The notes: a model not told the origin generated them from the sequence alone. 64,000 nucleotides of DNA from Streptomyces taklimakanensis (GCF_009709575.1 NZ_WIXO01000001.1:4032001-4096000); one strand, 5' to 3'; shown: positions 10,514 to 22,083, counted from the first letter of the stretch. Numbers and translations are program-made.

Positions 10514-11278
10514 CTACGCCGGTCGGGTGGCGAGGTGGACCACGTCCGGGACGCCTCGGACGACCGGTACCTCTTCGGTGCGCACTCGCACGAAACCGGC
10601 ATCGCGGAGGGAATCCTCGAAGTCCGGGGAGGGCCGCGCGGACCACACGGCGAGCACTCCGCCGGGGGTGAGCCGACGGGCGCAGCCGGCCAGACCGGCG
10701 GGGGAGTAGAGGGAGCCGTTGTCCTCGGTGACCGTCCAGTCGGGGCCGTTGTCGATGTCCAGGCACAGGGCGTCGTACGGCTCGCCGCCCGCGGTCAGGT
10801 GGGTCGGGAGGTCGGCCTGGACGATCCGTACGCGCGGATCGGCCGCGGCGCCCCGCGACACCTCACCGAGCGGACCGTCGCGGTGCCAGTCGATCACGGC
10901 CTCCTCCCGCTCGACGACCGTGATGCGGCTCCAGCGGGGCTCGGCCACCGCCTCGGCGAGCGAGAAGCCGACCCCCAGGCCGCCGATCAGCACGGTGGGG
11001 TCCGGGCGGGCCCCCGAGGCGTCCAGCTCCGCCAGCGCGGCCCGCACCAGCAACCGCTCGGAGCGACCGTCGGAGGTGTCCATCAGGAAACAGCCGTTGG
11101 CGATGATCTGGAGCAGCTCGCCGTGCCGCCGCAGGACGACCTCGCCGTGGGGTCCGTCGCGGCGGTCCAGGACGACGGGCGGCTCGTCGTCGGGCCGGCG
11201 CGGGGTGGACGGCGGGGCGGACGGCGGGGTGGAGAGCGCGGACGGCGTCGGACGTGGCGGGGACTGCATGCGGGCCAT
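10514..11278 (-). CDS. Spermidine-synthase-like methyltransferase-fold protein
   Basis: This 254-residue protein has a Rossmann core with the nucleotide-binding motif VLIGGLGVGFSLAEAV and a following acidic strand end (ITVVEREEAVIDWH), as in spermidine synthases and SAM methyltransferases. The first 30 residues are Pro/Ser-rich and probably disordered. No dedicated polyamine genes adjoin it. In Streptomyces this gene sits between the two-component system and lon. It may be a spermine/spermidine synthase homologue of unknown substrate. Confidence 0.78.
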   Translation of the reverse strand: MARMQSPPRPTPSALSTPPSAPPSTPRRPDDEPPVVLDRRDGPHGEVVLRRHGELLQIIANGCFLMDTSDGRSERLLVRAALAELDASGARPDPTVLIGGLGVGFSLAEAVAEPRWSRITVVEREEAVIDWHRDGPLGEVSRGAAADPRVRIVQADLPTHLTAGGEPYDALCLDIDNGPDWTVTEDNGSLYSPAGLAGCARRLTPGGVLAVWSARPSPDFEDSLRDAGFVRVRTEEVPVVRGVPDVVHLATRPA

Positions 11279-11392
11279 CCTGCCGTCGCCGACGGGAGGG
11301 CGGGGGGTGCGCCCGGCCCCCGGAGGGCGGTCGATCGCTCAGAGCGAACGCGGGTGGGGGAACACACGGCGCGGCCGGGGCATTGTCATGAC

Positions 11393-11413
11393 ATTGAGTC
11401 CTCCTAACTCAAC
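11393..11413 (+). promoter_or_regulatory. HAIR element (HspR operator) of lon
   Basis: TTGAGT at 11394-11399 and ACTCAA at 11407-11412 form an inverted repeat with exactly 7 spacer bases, matching the HAIR consensus CTTGAGT-N7-ACTCAAG except for the outermost base on each side. It lies 22 bases before the lon start codon. The lon gene is an established member of the HspR/HAIR heat-shock regulon in actinomycetes. Confidence 0.88.
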
Positions 11414-11434
11414 TTGCCTGCCGAGGGAGAGATC

Positions 11435-13879
<2,445 letters not shown>

Positions 13880-13922
13880 CGGCACCGCGTCGCGCGGACC
13901 GCGCACCCGGCCCCGGCCGTCC

Positions 13923-13963
13923 GGTCCCGTCCGGCCCGGCCCCGCGCCGGACCGGACGGGACC
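13923..13963. terminator. Bidirectional terminator between lon and the PP2C-like gene
   Basis: A perfect 12-bp stem (GGTCCCGTCCGG / CCGGACGGGACC) sits between two convergent genes, 43 bases after the lon stop. Confidence 0.75.
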
Positions 13964-13977
13964 GCGGTGCCGGCGGG

Positions 13978-14775
13978 TCAGAGCTCCACCAGTACGGCCG
14001 TCGCGTCGTCGTGCGTCTTGCCGCGCGGGTGGGCCGTGCCGGCGCGGTCCGCCGCCTCGGCGGCGCGGACCCGCGCGACCAGCGACCGCGGCCCCTCCGT
14101 GCGCAGCACCGTCATCAGCGCGCCCCAGTCGCCCAGTCGGAAGGTCTCCGCCCAGCGGGTCGCCCCGTCGCTCAGCGCGGCCAGCGCCCGCACCCGTGCG
14201 CGGGGCAGGCGTCCCGTCACCGCGCGCTCCGCCACCGCCGGGTCGGCCGCCGCGGTGAAGAAGCCGCCCTCGACGTTGCGCAGGCCCTCCAGGTGGGCGA
14301 CCCGCTCGCCGGGGGGAAGGGCCCGCGCGGCGGGGCGCAGCCGGTCCAGCCGGGTGTCCAGCACGGGCGTCACCGCGCCGTCGGGGTCCTCGACCAGCAA
14401 CGCGGAGTCGGAGAGCACCAGGTGCTCGACGACCGCCTCGTCCCAGCGCGCCAGTACCACCGTCGCCTGAGGGGTTCGCCTGTGAGAAAGGTCACAGCGC
14501 GGGCCGTGGGCGGAGGCGGTCCGCTCGATGGCGGAGGACAGGCACTGTGTCAGCGTCATATATCGCCGTGAACCGGACAGTTCGAGCAGTGCCCCGCCCA
14601 GGCGCGCCACGTACCACGGGACGTCGTGCTCGCACCCGGTGCCGTCCGGTGGCGGAGTCACCCCGTCCAGGACCACCAACGCCCCGCCCCGTCCTGTCGC
14701 AGGTAGGGCTACCGACGCGTAGTCCTCGTTGGGGACCTCCGGGTCGCCCGGCTCGCTCACCGCCTCGATCCGCAT
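13978..14775 (-). CDS. PP2C-like protein phosphatase domain protein
   Basis: This 265-residue protein keeps the landmarks of PPM/PP2C serine/threonine phosphatases: an N-terminal NEDYASVAL, VVLDGVTPP in place of the canonical DGxGG, ALSDGATRW, and a C-terminal HDDATAVLVEL. The DG motif is altered (DGVT), so metal-dependent activity is likely but not certain. There is no signal or membrane segment. It is monocistronic, between lon and the divergent conservon. Confidence 0.8.
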   Translation of the reverse strand: MRIEAVSEPGDPEVPNEDYASVALPATGRGGALVVLDGVTPPPDGTGCEHDVPWYVARLGGALLELSGSRRYMTLTQCLSSAIERTASAHGPRCDLSHRRTPQATVVLARWDEAVVEHLVLSDSALLVEDPDGAVTPVLDTRLDRLRPAARALPPGERVAHLEGLRNVEGGFFTAAADPAVAERAVTGRLPRARVRALAALSDGATRWAETFRLGDWGALMTVLRTEGPRSLVARVRAAEAADRAGTAHPRGKTHDDATAVLVEL

Positions 14776-14979
14776 GCCCGCCAGTCTGCCGGAGCGTCGA
14801 TCGACACGTGGTCGTGGTGTGGGGGCGACGAGGGGAAGACGTGTTCGTTCCGTGACCCACGGTCATTGCCCGGAGTTCTACCGGAATTTGACGGTCCGCG
14901 ACATGGTGGGCGCGAATCTTGCCAAAACCCGGCGGTGATTTCCAACCCCCTCCGGCGTGTGGCCCAAGAGCATTCCCCG

Positions 14980-17900
14980 ATGGAGTTGTTCCGTAACTCC
15001 CCAGTGATGTTCACTCCTCCGAGCGGCCCGGCACGGGGAACCGTTCCCGTCCCTCGGAACGTCGGAGAACCGGCGCTGCGAACGGGCTCGGACGGCGGGA
15101 CACGAACCCCTGCCGCACATGTTGGACTGTCGCGTTCCGGTCATCGCCGGGACGACGGAACGAGATTGCGAGCACGGGTGGGGAAGAAGCGACACCAGGG
15201 CAGCCGGTCGGACCACCAGGGCACCGCCGTCCCACCCGCCGGACGGCGGGCACGCGTGCGCAACAGGCTGCTGGCCTCCGTCGTCCTGTGCACCGTCGCC
15301 GTCCTCGCCGCCGGGGCGCCCGGAGTCGCCACCGCCTCGCGCGACCTGACCGAGTCCCAACGCCTGGTCGACCGCGCCGAACTGGGCCGGCGGGCCGTCT
15401 CCCTCTCCCACGCCCTGGCCGACGAGCGCGACGCCGTCGTCCACCGCATCGCCTCCGGGCGCGGCGGCGAGGGCGTGCCCGAGCGGGAGCAGAGCCGCGT
15501 GGACCGCGGGATGCGGGAACTGGGCGAGGACGCGCCCGCCGACATACGACGGCTGCTCGACGCGTTCCCCGACACCCGCCGGCGGGCCGCCACCGGGGAG
15601 AGCGACGCGACCGAGACGTACGAGGCGTACACCCGGGTCGTCCAGGCCCTGGGCGGCATCACCGCCGCCACCTCCCGCTCCCTGCCCGGCCGCGCCGAGA
15701 ACGCGACGGCCGACTCGCTCCCCGACCTCGGCCGCGCCGTCGAGCAGGCGTCGGCGGCCCGGGGACTGCTGCTGGCCGCGCTCACCGCGGGGGGCGAGCA
15801 GCCCCGACTGACCGCCGCGGCCCAGCAGGCGCACCTGCGCGAGCAGGCCGCTCTCGCCGACTTCGAGCAGACGGCGCCCGTCTCCACCCGTGACGCCTAC
15901 ACCCGGACCGTCACCGGCACCGACGTGGCGCTGGCCGAGCGCTACCTGACCGGACTCACCGACCAGCCGCGGCTGGACCACCGGGACCTCGCTCTGGACC
16001 ACGACCGCGTCGCGTCCGCGTTGACCGCCCGCGTGGACCGGATGCGCGGCATGGAGTCCTCGCTGGCCGCCGCCGAGGTGGAGCGGTTGGAGGAACTGCG
16101 CGACGACGACCTCACCGCGCTGGAGCTGAGCATCGCCCTGCTCGGGGTGTGCGCGCTGATCGCGCTCGGCATCAGCGTCCAGACGGCCCGCTCGATGGCC
16201 CGTCCGCTGGCCGTCCTGCGGCGCGGCAGCGAGCGGGTGGCCGCCGACCCGACGGGGGAGGAGCCGGTCGTCTACACCGGCCGCAACGACGAGTTCGCCG
16301 ACGTCGTGCGCGCCGTCAACCGGCTGCGGGGCACCGCCGTCGCCCTCCACGAGCGCGTCGTCCGCGCCGAGTCCACCGGGGGGGAGGTGACGGCCGAGCG
16401 CGAACGGATCGCCGCCGAGCGCGAGCGACTGCTGCGCGAGTACGAGACGGCGAAGGAGGCCGCCGAGAAGACGGTGCGGGCCGCCGAGGAGGCCGCGCGC
16501 AAGGCCGCGGAGGAGGCGGAGCGCAAGGCCGCCGAGGCGGCGGAGGCGTCCCTGGCGGCCGCCGAGGCCGCGCGCCGGGCCGCCGAGGAGCCGGCCGGAC
16601 CCGCCCCGGGCACCTCCCACCACACGTTCGTCCACCTCGCGCTGCGCACCCTGGGCCTGGTCGAGCGGCAGCTCACCCTCATCGAGTCCATGGAGCACGA
16701 GGAGAAGGAGCCGGACCGGCTCACCACCCTCTACAAGCTCGACCACCTCGCCACCCGGATGCGCCGCCACAGCGAGAACCTGCTGCTCCTGGCCGGCGCC
16801 GAGCACGCCACCGGCCACCGCGAGCCGGTACCGCTGCTGGACGTGCTGCGCGCGGCCGTCAGCGAGATCGAGCGCTACGAGCGGGTGGACATCGCGACGC
16901 TGCCCCCGCACGCCCAGGTCGCCGGCTCCGCCGCCGACGACGTCAGCCACCTGATCGCCGAACTGGTGGACAACGCCACCGCGTTCTCCCCGCCGGACGC
17001 CGAGGTGCGGCTGTCGGGCTGGATGCTGGAGAACGGCGAGATCATGCTCTCCGTCCAGGACGAGGGCATCGGTGTGAGCCCCGAGCGGCTGGCCGAACTC
17101 AACGCCAAGCTGGCCGAGGGCGCCGAGGCCGCGCCCCGGGAGGACGACGTGCTGGGCATGGGCCTGTACGTGGTGGCGCGGCTCGCCGCACGGCACGGGA
17201 TCCGGGTGCAGTTGCGCGAGCAGGAGCAGGGCGGCATCACCGCGGTCGCGGTGCTGCCGCGCGCCCTGCTGCCGGACCGGCCGATGCCGGGTTCCCCGGC
17301 GGGGGCCAAGGCCGCCCAGGCGGGTGTCGCGAACACCCTGCCGGGCACGGTCGCCGAGGCCAACGACAACGCGCTGCCGACCCGTCCAGACCGCGCGCGG
17401 GCGCGTACGGACGGCGCGGCCGACACGGACGACACAGTCGGCACGGACGGCACGGCCGGCACGGAGGAGAGCGCCGGGGAGCCGGAGTCGGTGGCCCCCG
17501 CCGGGACCGGTGAGCACGGCCGGGCGGACGACGCGCGGGCCCCCGGTGGGACCGGCGGGACCGGTGTCACCGACACCCTGGTCTTCCCCCGCATCACCGA
17601 CACCGGTCCGGTGCCCGGCGACGTGGACGTCGCCGAGGCAGACGAGGCGGCCGCCGATCCCGCGCGCGGCGCCGTGGCCGACGCCACCGGAACGCCTCCG
17701 GCCGCACCCGGTGGCGTCCACGAGCACGCCCGCGCCGCGGACGAGACCGTCCTGCGGGCCGCCCCCGAGGCGGACGCGGCACGGGAGAACGACGCGGCAC
17801 GGGAGAACACAGCGGGCCCCACAGCGGACCCCACGGTGGAGACCGCGCCGGAGACGGATGCCGCCCCCGGCCCCGTCGCCCGGACCGTCACCGCCAAGGG

Positions 17901-18159
17901 TCTGCCCAAGCGGACTCCCCAGAACGTGACGACCGGCGTCGGCGCCCCCCGCCCGGGCCGGGGACGGGGCGGACTGCAGGCGGACGAGCTGCGCAGACGG
18001 CTCGGCGGGTTCCAACAGGGAGCCAGGGAGGGCCAGCGGGACGCGCTGGCCCAGATCGCCGCGGAGGAGAGCGGCGGCGAGCGGCACGGCACCGGCCCGG
18101 ACGAGGGCCGCACGGGGGCGACGGACACGGGTGGCACTGTCGAGGAGGCACGGAAGTGA
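14980..18159 (+). CDS. Conservon sensor kinase-like protein with nitrate/nitrite-sensing domain (CvnA type)
   Basis: This protein of about 1059 residues heads a conservon, a G-protein-like signalling module of actinomycetes. A positively charged head and a signal-anchor helix (LLASVVLCTVAVLAAGAPGV) precede an extracellular helical NIT-like region, a second membrane helix near residue 385 and HAMP. A Glu/Ala coiled coil, then an HATPase domain (ELVDNATAFSPP near 660; GMGLYVVARLA near 725) follow. No canonical H-box is seen. The last 290 residues are low-complexity and acidic. The start is uncertain: ATG 14980 has only weak AAGAG upstream; starts nearer the membrane helix are possible. Confidence 0.88.
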   Translation: MELFRNSPVMFTPPSGPARGTVPVPRNVGEPALRTGSDGGTRTPAAHVGLSRSGHRRDDGTRLRARVGKKRHQGSRSDHQGTAVPPAGRRARVRNRLLASVVLCTVAVLAAGAPGVATASRDLTESQRLVDRAELGRRAVSLSHALADERDAVVHRIASGRGGEGVPEREQSRVDRGMRELGEDAPADIRRLLDAFPDTRRRAATGESDATETYEAYTRVVQALGGITAATSRSLPGRAENATADSLPDLGRAVEQASAARGLLLAALTAGGEQPRLTAAAQQAHLREQAALADFEQTAPVSTRDAYTRTVTGTDVALAERYLTGLTDQPRLDHRDLALDHDRVASALTARVDRMRGMESSLAAAEVERLEELRDDDLTALELSIALLGVCALIALGISVQTARSMARPLAVLRRGSERVAADPTGEEPVVYTGRNDEFADVVRAVNRLRGTAVALHERVVRAESTGGEVTAERERIAAERERLLREYETAKEAAEKTVRAAEEAARKAAEEAERKAAEAAEASLAAAEAARRAAEEPAGPAPGTSHHTFVHLALRTLGLVERQLTLIESMEHEEKEPDRLTTLYKLDHLATRMRRHSENLLLLAGAEHATGHREPVPLLDVLRAAVSEIERYERVDIATLPPHAQVAGSAADDVSHLIAELVDNATAFSPPDAEVRLSGWMLENGEIMLSVQDEGIGVSPERLAELNAKLAEGAEAAPREDDVLGMGLYVVARLAARHGIRVQLREQEQGGITAVAVLPRALLPDRPMPGSPAGAKAAQAGVANTLPGTVAEANDNALPTRPDRARARTDGAADTDDTVGTDGTAGTEESAGEPESVAPAGTGEHGRADDARAPGGTGGTGVTDTLVFPRITDTGPVPGDVDVAEADEAAADPARGAVADATGTPPAAPGGVHEHARAADETVLRAAPEADAARENDAARENTAGPTADPTVETAPETDAAPGPVARTVTAKGLPKRTPQNVTTGVGAPRPGRGRGGLQADELRRRLGGFQQGAREGQRDALAQIAAEESGGERHGTGPDEGRTGATDTGGTVEEARK

Positions 18160-18749
18160 ACGCGCCCACCACCGCACACACACCGAGCAGGCAGGCACGC
18201 AACCTGCGCTGGCTGCTGTCCAACCTGGTCGACGAGGTACCGGGCGTACGGTCGGTCGCCGTGGTGTCCTCCGACGGACTGCTGCTGCTGTCCTCCGAGC
18301 CCACGGGCGGCCGTGCCGCCGCGCCCGGGGACGCCCCGGCGGGCGGCGACGCCACGGGCGGGGACGAGGCACGGGACGCCACGGGCGACACCGCCGGCGG
18401 TGACCAGACCCCCGACCGGCGCGGCCGGGACGGCGGCCGGGACGAGCGCGGCCCCCGCGGCGCCGGCGCCGATCTGGCCACCATCGTCTCCGGCCTCGCG
18501 TCCCTCACCCAGGGGGCCTCGAAGCTGATGGACGGCGGTGCCGTCAAGCAGACCATGATCGCGATGGACGAGGGCAGCCTGTTCGTGATGTCGATCAGCG
18601 ACGGCTCGCTGCTCGGCGTCCACGCCGCCCCCGACTGCGACATGAGCGTCGTGGCGTACCACATGGCCCTCTTCGTCGGTCGTGCCGGGCACGTCCTCAC
18701 CCCCGAACTCCGCACCGAACTGCGCACGTCGATGGAGCTGGACCAGTGA
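18156..18749 (+). CDS. Roadblock/LC7-domain protein with a low-complexity insert (CvnB type)
   Basis: This 197-residue conservon protein is expected to act on or scaffold the GTPase. The roadblock fold is split: NLVDEVPGVRSVAVVSSDGLLLL (to residue 46) and DLATIVSGLASLTQGASKLM (from about 106) flank a 55-residue Gly/Asp/Ala-rich disordered insert. Usual CvnB proteins are about 135-140 residues, so the insert accounts for the extra length. Its GTG start overlaps the kinase stop (GTGA). Confidence 0.9.
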   Translation: MNAPTTAHTPSRQARNLRWLLSNLVDEVPGVRSVAVVSSDGLLLLSSEPTGGRAAAPGDAPAGGDATGGDEARDATGDTAGGDQTPDRRGRDGGRDERGPRGAGADLATIVSGLASLTQGASKLMDGGAVKQTMIAMDEGSLFVMSISDGSLLGVHAAPDCDMSVVAYHMALFVGRAGHVLTPELRTELRTSMELDQ

Positions 18750-19135
18750 CCTTCCACAGCCCGCTGCCGGTACGCAAACCCTCGCGGGTGCGCCCGTACT
18801 CCCTGACCGGCGGCCGCACCCGCTTCGGGCACGTCCTGCTGGTGGAGACGCTCGTCGCCGCCATCGAGGCGCCCGAGGCCCGCCGCGAGCTGACCTCGGG
18901 CGGCCTGCGCGACCGTGTGATGCCCGAGATGCGGGCCATCGTGGAACTCTGCCGCCGGATGCGCTCGGTCGCCGAGATCGCCGCCCGGCTGCGGATGCCC
19001 CTGGGCGTGGTGCGCGTCCTGCTCAGCGATCTCGCCGACCAGGGACGCATCCGGGTCTACGGCACCGGTTACGACAACGAGCGCCCCGACCGCGCGCTGC
19101 TGGAGAGGGTGCTGGGTGGCCTCCGCAGACTCTGA
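18746..19135 (+). CDS. DUF742 protein (CvnC type)
   Basis: This 129-residue DUF742 protein is the third conservon member. It has the expected SLTGGRTRFGHVLLVETLV start and a predicted winged-helix-like end (SVAEIAARLRMPLGVVRVLLSDLADQGRI). GTG 18746 overlaps the previous stop by 4 bases. In the studied conservon such proteins associate with the kinase and GTPase at the membrane. Confidence 0.92.
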   Translation: MTFHSPLPVRKPSRVRPYSLTGGRTRFGHVLLVETLVAAIEAPEARRELTSGGLRDRVMPEMRAIVELCRRMRSVAEIAARLRMPLGVVRVLLSDLADQGRIRVYGTGYDNERPDRALLERVLGGLRRL

Positions 19136-19892
19136 CTCCCTCCCGGACGCCGGAGAGGAACCCGGAAGAGCCCTCGGAAGGGCGTTGGGGAGAGCCTCCG
19201 GTGGAGTTCCCGACGGAGCGTCCGACACGGACGCCGCGACACACGCCGACAGTGACAGGAACGCCGAGAAAGACCCCGTGGACGCCGTGAAGGACCCCGC
19301 AGAGAACCCCGAGACCCTCCAACCCTGGCAGGAGGAGCGCGGTAGAGCCCCCATCTCCGTCAAGATCGTCGTGGCGGGGGGCTTCGGCGTGGGCAAGACG
19401 ACCTTCGTCGGCGCGGTCTCCGAGATCGAGCCGCTGACCACCGAGGCGGTGATGACCCGCGCGAGCGAGGACACCGACGACCTGGCCGCCACCCCGGAGA
19501 AGACCACCACCACGGTCGCCATGGACTTCGGTCGCATCACCCTCGACGACGACCTGGTGCTGTACCTGTTCGGCACCCCGGGGCAACAGCGCTTCTGGTT
19601 CATGTGGGACGACCTGGTGCGCGGCGCGATCGGCGCGGTGGTGATGGCCGACACGCGGCGGCTGGAGGACTGCTTCCCGGCGCTCGACTACTTCGAGAGC
19701 TGCGAACTGCCCTACGTCGTCGCCGTCAACCACTTCGAGGGCACCGAGTACTACGAGGCCGAGGACGTGCGCGAGGCGCTGTCCGTCCCCGACCGGGTGC
19801 CCGTCCTGGTCATGGACGCGCGCAAGCGGGACACGGCCCTCGACTCGCTGACCGCGCTCGTCGGCCACGCGCTGGACCTCACGCCCGCCTGA
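19116..19892 (+). CDS. Conservon GTP-binding protein with an extended N-terminus (CvnD type)
   Basis: This 258-residue Ras-like GTPase is the output switch of the conservon. The P-loop GGFGVGKTT is at about residues 88-96, preceded by an unusual Asp/Ala-rich tail of about 75 residues. G3 appears as GTPGQQRF and G4 as NHFE rather than NKxD, as in this family. The typical length is about 190-200 residues; the extra residues are all at the N-terminus. GTG 19116 overlaps the DUF742 gene by 20 bases. The next possible starts are inside the P-loop domain, so the tail is likely real. Confidence 0.9.
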   Translation: MASADSDSLPDAGEEPGRALGRALGRASGGVPDGASDTDAATHADSDRNAEKDPVDAVKDPAENPETLQPWQEERGRAPISVKIVVAGGFGVGKTTFVGAVSEIEPLTTEAVMTRASEDTDDLAATPEKTTTTVAMDFGRITLDDDLVLYLFGTPGQQRFWFMWDDLVRGAIGAVVMADTRRLEDCFPALDYFESCELPYVVAVNHFEGTEYYEAEDVREALSVPDRVPVLVMDARKRDTALDSLTALVGHALDLTPA

Positions 19893-20022
19893 CCGGCGGG
19901 GCCGTCCGGCGCACCGCGGCGGCCACCACACGCCCCGAACGCGCCACGCGTCCGACATCCGCCCCCCACACCCGGGCATCCGCCCCCAACCCCACCACCC
20001 AGGCACCTCAGGGGAGACCGTC

Positions 20023-21261
20023 ATGCGGAAGATACTCATCGTCGGAGCAGGCCAGTCCGGCCTCCAGCTCGCCCTCGGCCTCCAGTCGCACGGCTACGAG
20101 GTCACCGTGATGTCGAACCGCACGGCGGACGAGATCCGCGGCGGTCGGGTGATGTCCACCCAGTGCATGTTCGACCAGGCCCTCCAGCACGAGCGCGACC
20201 TGGGGATCAACTTCTGGGAGGACCAGAGCCCGCGCACCGAGGGCCTGGGCGTCTCGGTCGTCGCCCCCGACGGCTCCCGTCCGATCGACTGGGTGGGCCG
20301 GCTGGACGGCTACGCGCAGTCGATCGACCAGCGGGTGAAGATGGCCGGCTGGATGGAGACCTTCGCCCAGCGCGGCGGTCAGTTGGTCATCCACGGCGCC
20401 GCCGTCTCCGACCTGGACTTCTTCGCCCGGGCCTACGACCTGGTGCTCGTCGCGGCGGGCAAGGGCGAACTGGTGTCGATGTTCGAGCGGGACGCCGCGC
20501 GCTCCCCGTACGACAAGCCGCAGCGCGCGCTGGCGGTGTCCTACGTGCACGGCGTGGAACGGCGCCCGGAGCACCCCGAGATGCTGGCGGTGCGCTTCAA
20601 CCTGGTGCCGGGCGTCGGCGAGCTGTTCATGATCCCCGGCTACACCCTCACCGGCGCCTGCGACATCCTGTTCTGGGAGGGCGTCCCCGGCGGTCCGCTG
20701 GACGTCTTCCAGGGCGTCACCGACCCCGCCGAGCACCTCTCCCTCACGCTGGAGCTGATGAAACGCTTCACGCCCTGGGAGTACGAGCGGGCCCGCAAGG
20801 CCGAGCTGACCGACGCGGGCGGCACGCTCGCCGGCCGCTATCCGCCGACCGTCCGCAAGCCCATCGGGCGGCTTCCCTCGGGCGGCGCGGTGCTGGGCGT
20901 GGCCGATGTGGTGGTGGCCAACGACCCGATCACGGGGCAGGGCTCCAACACCGCGTCCAAGTGCGCCGCCTCCTACCTGGCCTCGATCCTGGAGCACGGC
21001 GACCGGCCGTTCGACGAGGAGTGGATGCAGGCCACCTTCGACCGTTTCTGGGAGAGGTCGGCCCGGCACGTCACCACGTGGTCGAACGGGCTGCTGGCAC
21101 CGCCGCCGGAGCACGTGCTGAAGCTGATCGGCGCGGGCACGCAGTACCAGGAGCTGGCGGACCGGTTCGCCAACGCCTTCAGCGACCCGTCCGACCTGGA
21201 GAACTGGTTCTTCGACCCGGAGAAGGCCGAGGCCTACCTGGCGAGCCTGGCCTCCGACTGA
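20023..21261 (+). CDS. Styrene/indole monooxygenase-family FAD protein
   Basis: This 412-residue flavoprotein resembles the StyA epoxidase component of two-component styrene/indole monooxygenases. Motifs: FAD GxGxxG (ILIVGAGQSGLQLALGL), RGGRVMSTQ, and a C-terminal GD-like loop with NDPITGQGSN. GGGGAGACCGTC precedes the ATG. StyA enzymes need FADH2 from a StyB reductase, and none is adjacent. It follows the conservon by 130 bases; conservons often carry an oxidoreductase (commonly P450) downstream, so it may be an output or cargo gene. Confidence 0.85.
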   Translation: MRKILIVGAGQSGLQLALGLQSHGYEVTVMSNRTADEIRGGRVMSTQCMFDQALQHERDLGINFWEDQSPRTEGLGVSVVAPDGSRPIDWVGRLDGYAQSIDQRVKMAGWMETFAQRGGQLVIHGAAVSDLDFFARAYDLVLVAAGKGELVSMFERDAARSPYDKPQRALAVSYVHGVERRPEHPEMLAVRFNLVPGVGELFMIPGYTLTGACDILFWEGVPGGPLDVFQGVTDPAEHLSLTLELMKRFTPWEYERARKAELTDAGGTLAGRYPPTVRKPIGRLPSGGAVLGVADVVVANDPITGQGSNTASKCAASYLASILEHGDRPFDEEWMQATFDRFWERSARHVTTWSNGLLAPPPEHVLKLIGAGTQYQELADRFANAFSDPSDLENWFFDPEKAEAYLASLASD

Positions 21262-21272
21262 GCCGGTCGGGT

Positions 21273-21302
21273 CCGGCTCCGGGCGTCCGACCCCGGAGCC
21301 GG
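21273..21302. terminator. Bidirectional terminator after the conservon operon
   Basis: CCGGCTCCGGG / CCCGGAGCCGG form an 11-bp stem between the flavoprotein gene (+) and the convergent coiled-coil gene (-). Confidence 0.65.
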
Positions 21303-21357
21303 GCCGGGGCGCCGGGGGGTCGGGCGCGGCGCGGCCCGCCGGTCGGCGCCGCCGCGG

Positions 21358-22083
21358 TCACCGCACCGCTTCCGCGTGGCGCAGCGCGGCCAGTTCGCCG
21401 TCGTCGAGCGAGGCGAGGGCCCGTTCGACCTCGGCCAGACGTCCGGTGACCTCGTCCCGCTGCCGCTCGTGTCGCCCGGCGAGCGCGAGCCGGCGGTCCA
21501 GGACACCGCGTTCCCTGCTCGCCGACCGGTCCAGCCGCCGCTCCTCGGCCGACAACCGCCGGGCCGCCTCGATCCGGCGCGCGGCGGCCCGCTCCAGCAG
21601 CCGCCGGTGGTCGAGGGCGCTTCGCACCTCCCGCTCGTCGTGGGCGAGCAGCAGCCGCAGATGTGTCGGGACGGCGCCACCCGCGTTCCGGTACCGGTGA
21701 CGGGCGAGCCGTCCGGCCTCGTCACGCGCCTCGTCCAGCCGCACCCGCACATCGGCCAGTTCGCGCTGGAGCCGGTCGACCTTCTCGCGCTGGGCGGTCA
21801 CCTTCCGCTCGGTGTCGCGGTGGACGCCGATGGCCTGTTCGGCCCGCCCGTACAGTTCCCTCATCCGGAGCAACAGGTCGCCGACGGACTCGGGTTCGTA
21901 CGGCTCCCCGGGCGGCTCGGCCGCGCGGGCGACCGCGACCGGCGCGGTGTCGGCGGTGTCGACGGTGTCGACGGGGTCGACGGGGTCGACGGGGTCGACG
22001 GGTGTGGCGACCGCCACGGCGGCCGACACGGCGACCACCACGGCGACCACGGTCCGGGCCGTTCGACCCCTCGCTGTCGACAC
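21358..22083 (-). CDS. Exported coiled-coil protein (NlpC/P60 N-terminal-like, no peptidase domain)
   Basis: This 241-residue protein starts at GTG 22083 (GGAGG 7 bases upstream). A signal peptide (ARTVVAVVVAVSAAVAVATP) leads to a Val-Asp-Pro repeat and then nearly continuous helical heptads (KVTAQREKVDRLQRELADVRVRLDEARDE...). This is the layout of the coiled-coil half of Streptomyces NlpC/P60 hydrolases, but the protein ends before any catalytic domain. It may regulate a cell-wall hydrolase or be a truncated relative. Function unknown. Confidence 0.75.
   Translation of the reverse strand: MSTARGRTARTVVAVVVAVSAAVAVATPVDPVDPVDPVDTVDTADTAPVAVARAAEPPGEPYEPESVGDLLLRMRELYGRAEQAIGVHRDTERKVTAQREKVDRLQRELADVRVRLDEARDEAGRLARHRYRNAGGAVPTHLRLLLAHDEREVRSALDHRRLLERAAARRIEAARRLSAEERRLDRSASRERGVLDRRLALAGRHERQRDEVTGRLAEVERALASLDDGELAALRHAEAVR
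21956..22010. repeat. Imperfect 9-bp tandem repeat (GTCGACGGG type) inside the coiled-coil gene
   Basis: About six copies of a 9-base unit (gtcgacggg/gtcgacggt) encode the VDP/VDT tripeptides just after the signal peptide. The copy number is likely to vary between strains by slippage. Confidence 0.8.

Noticed and set aside
14885-14915. TTGACG followed by a weak GAATCT as a conservon promoter
   Set aside because: The spacing is 20 bases and the -10 is poor, so I cannot support it.
14878-18372. An 1164-codon frame antisense to the conservon kinase
   Set aside because: Composition is typical of a GC-bias shadow; the sense frame has HATPase, HAMP and membrane segments.
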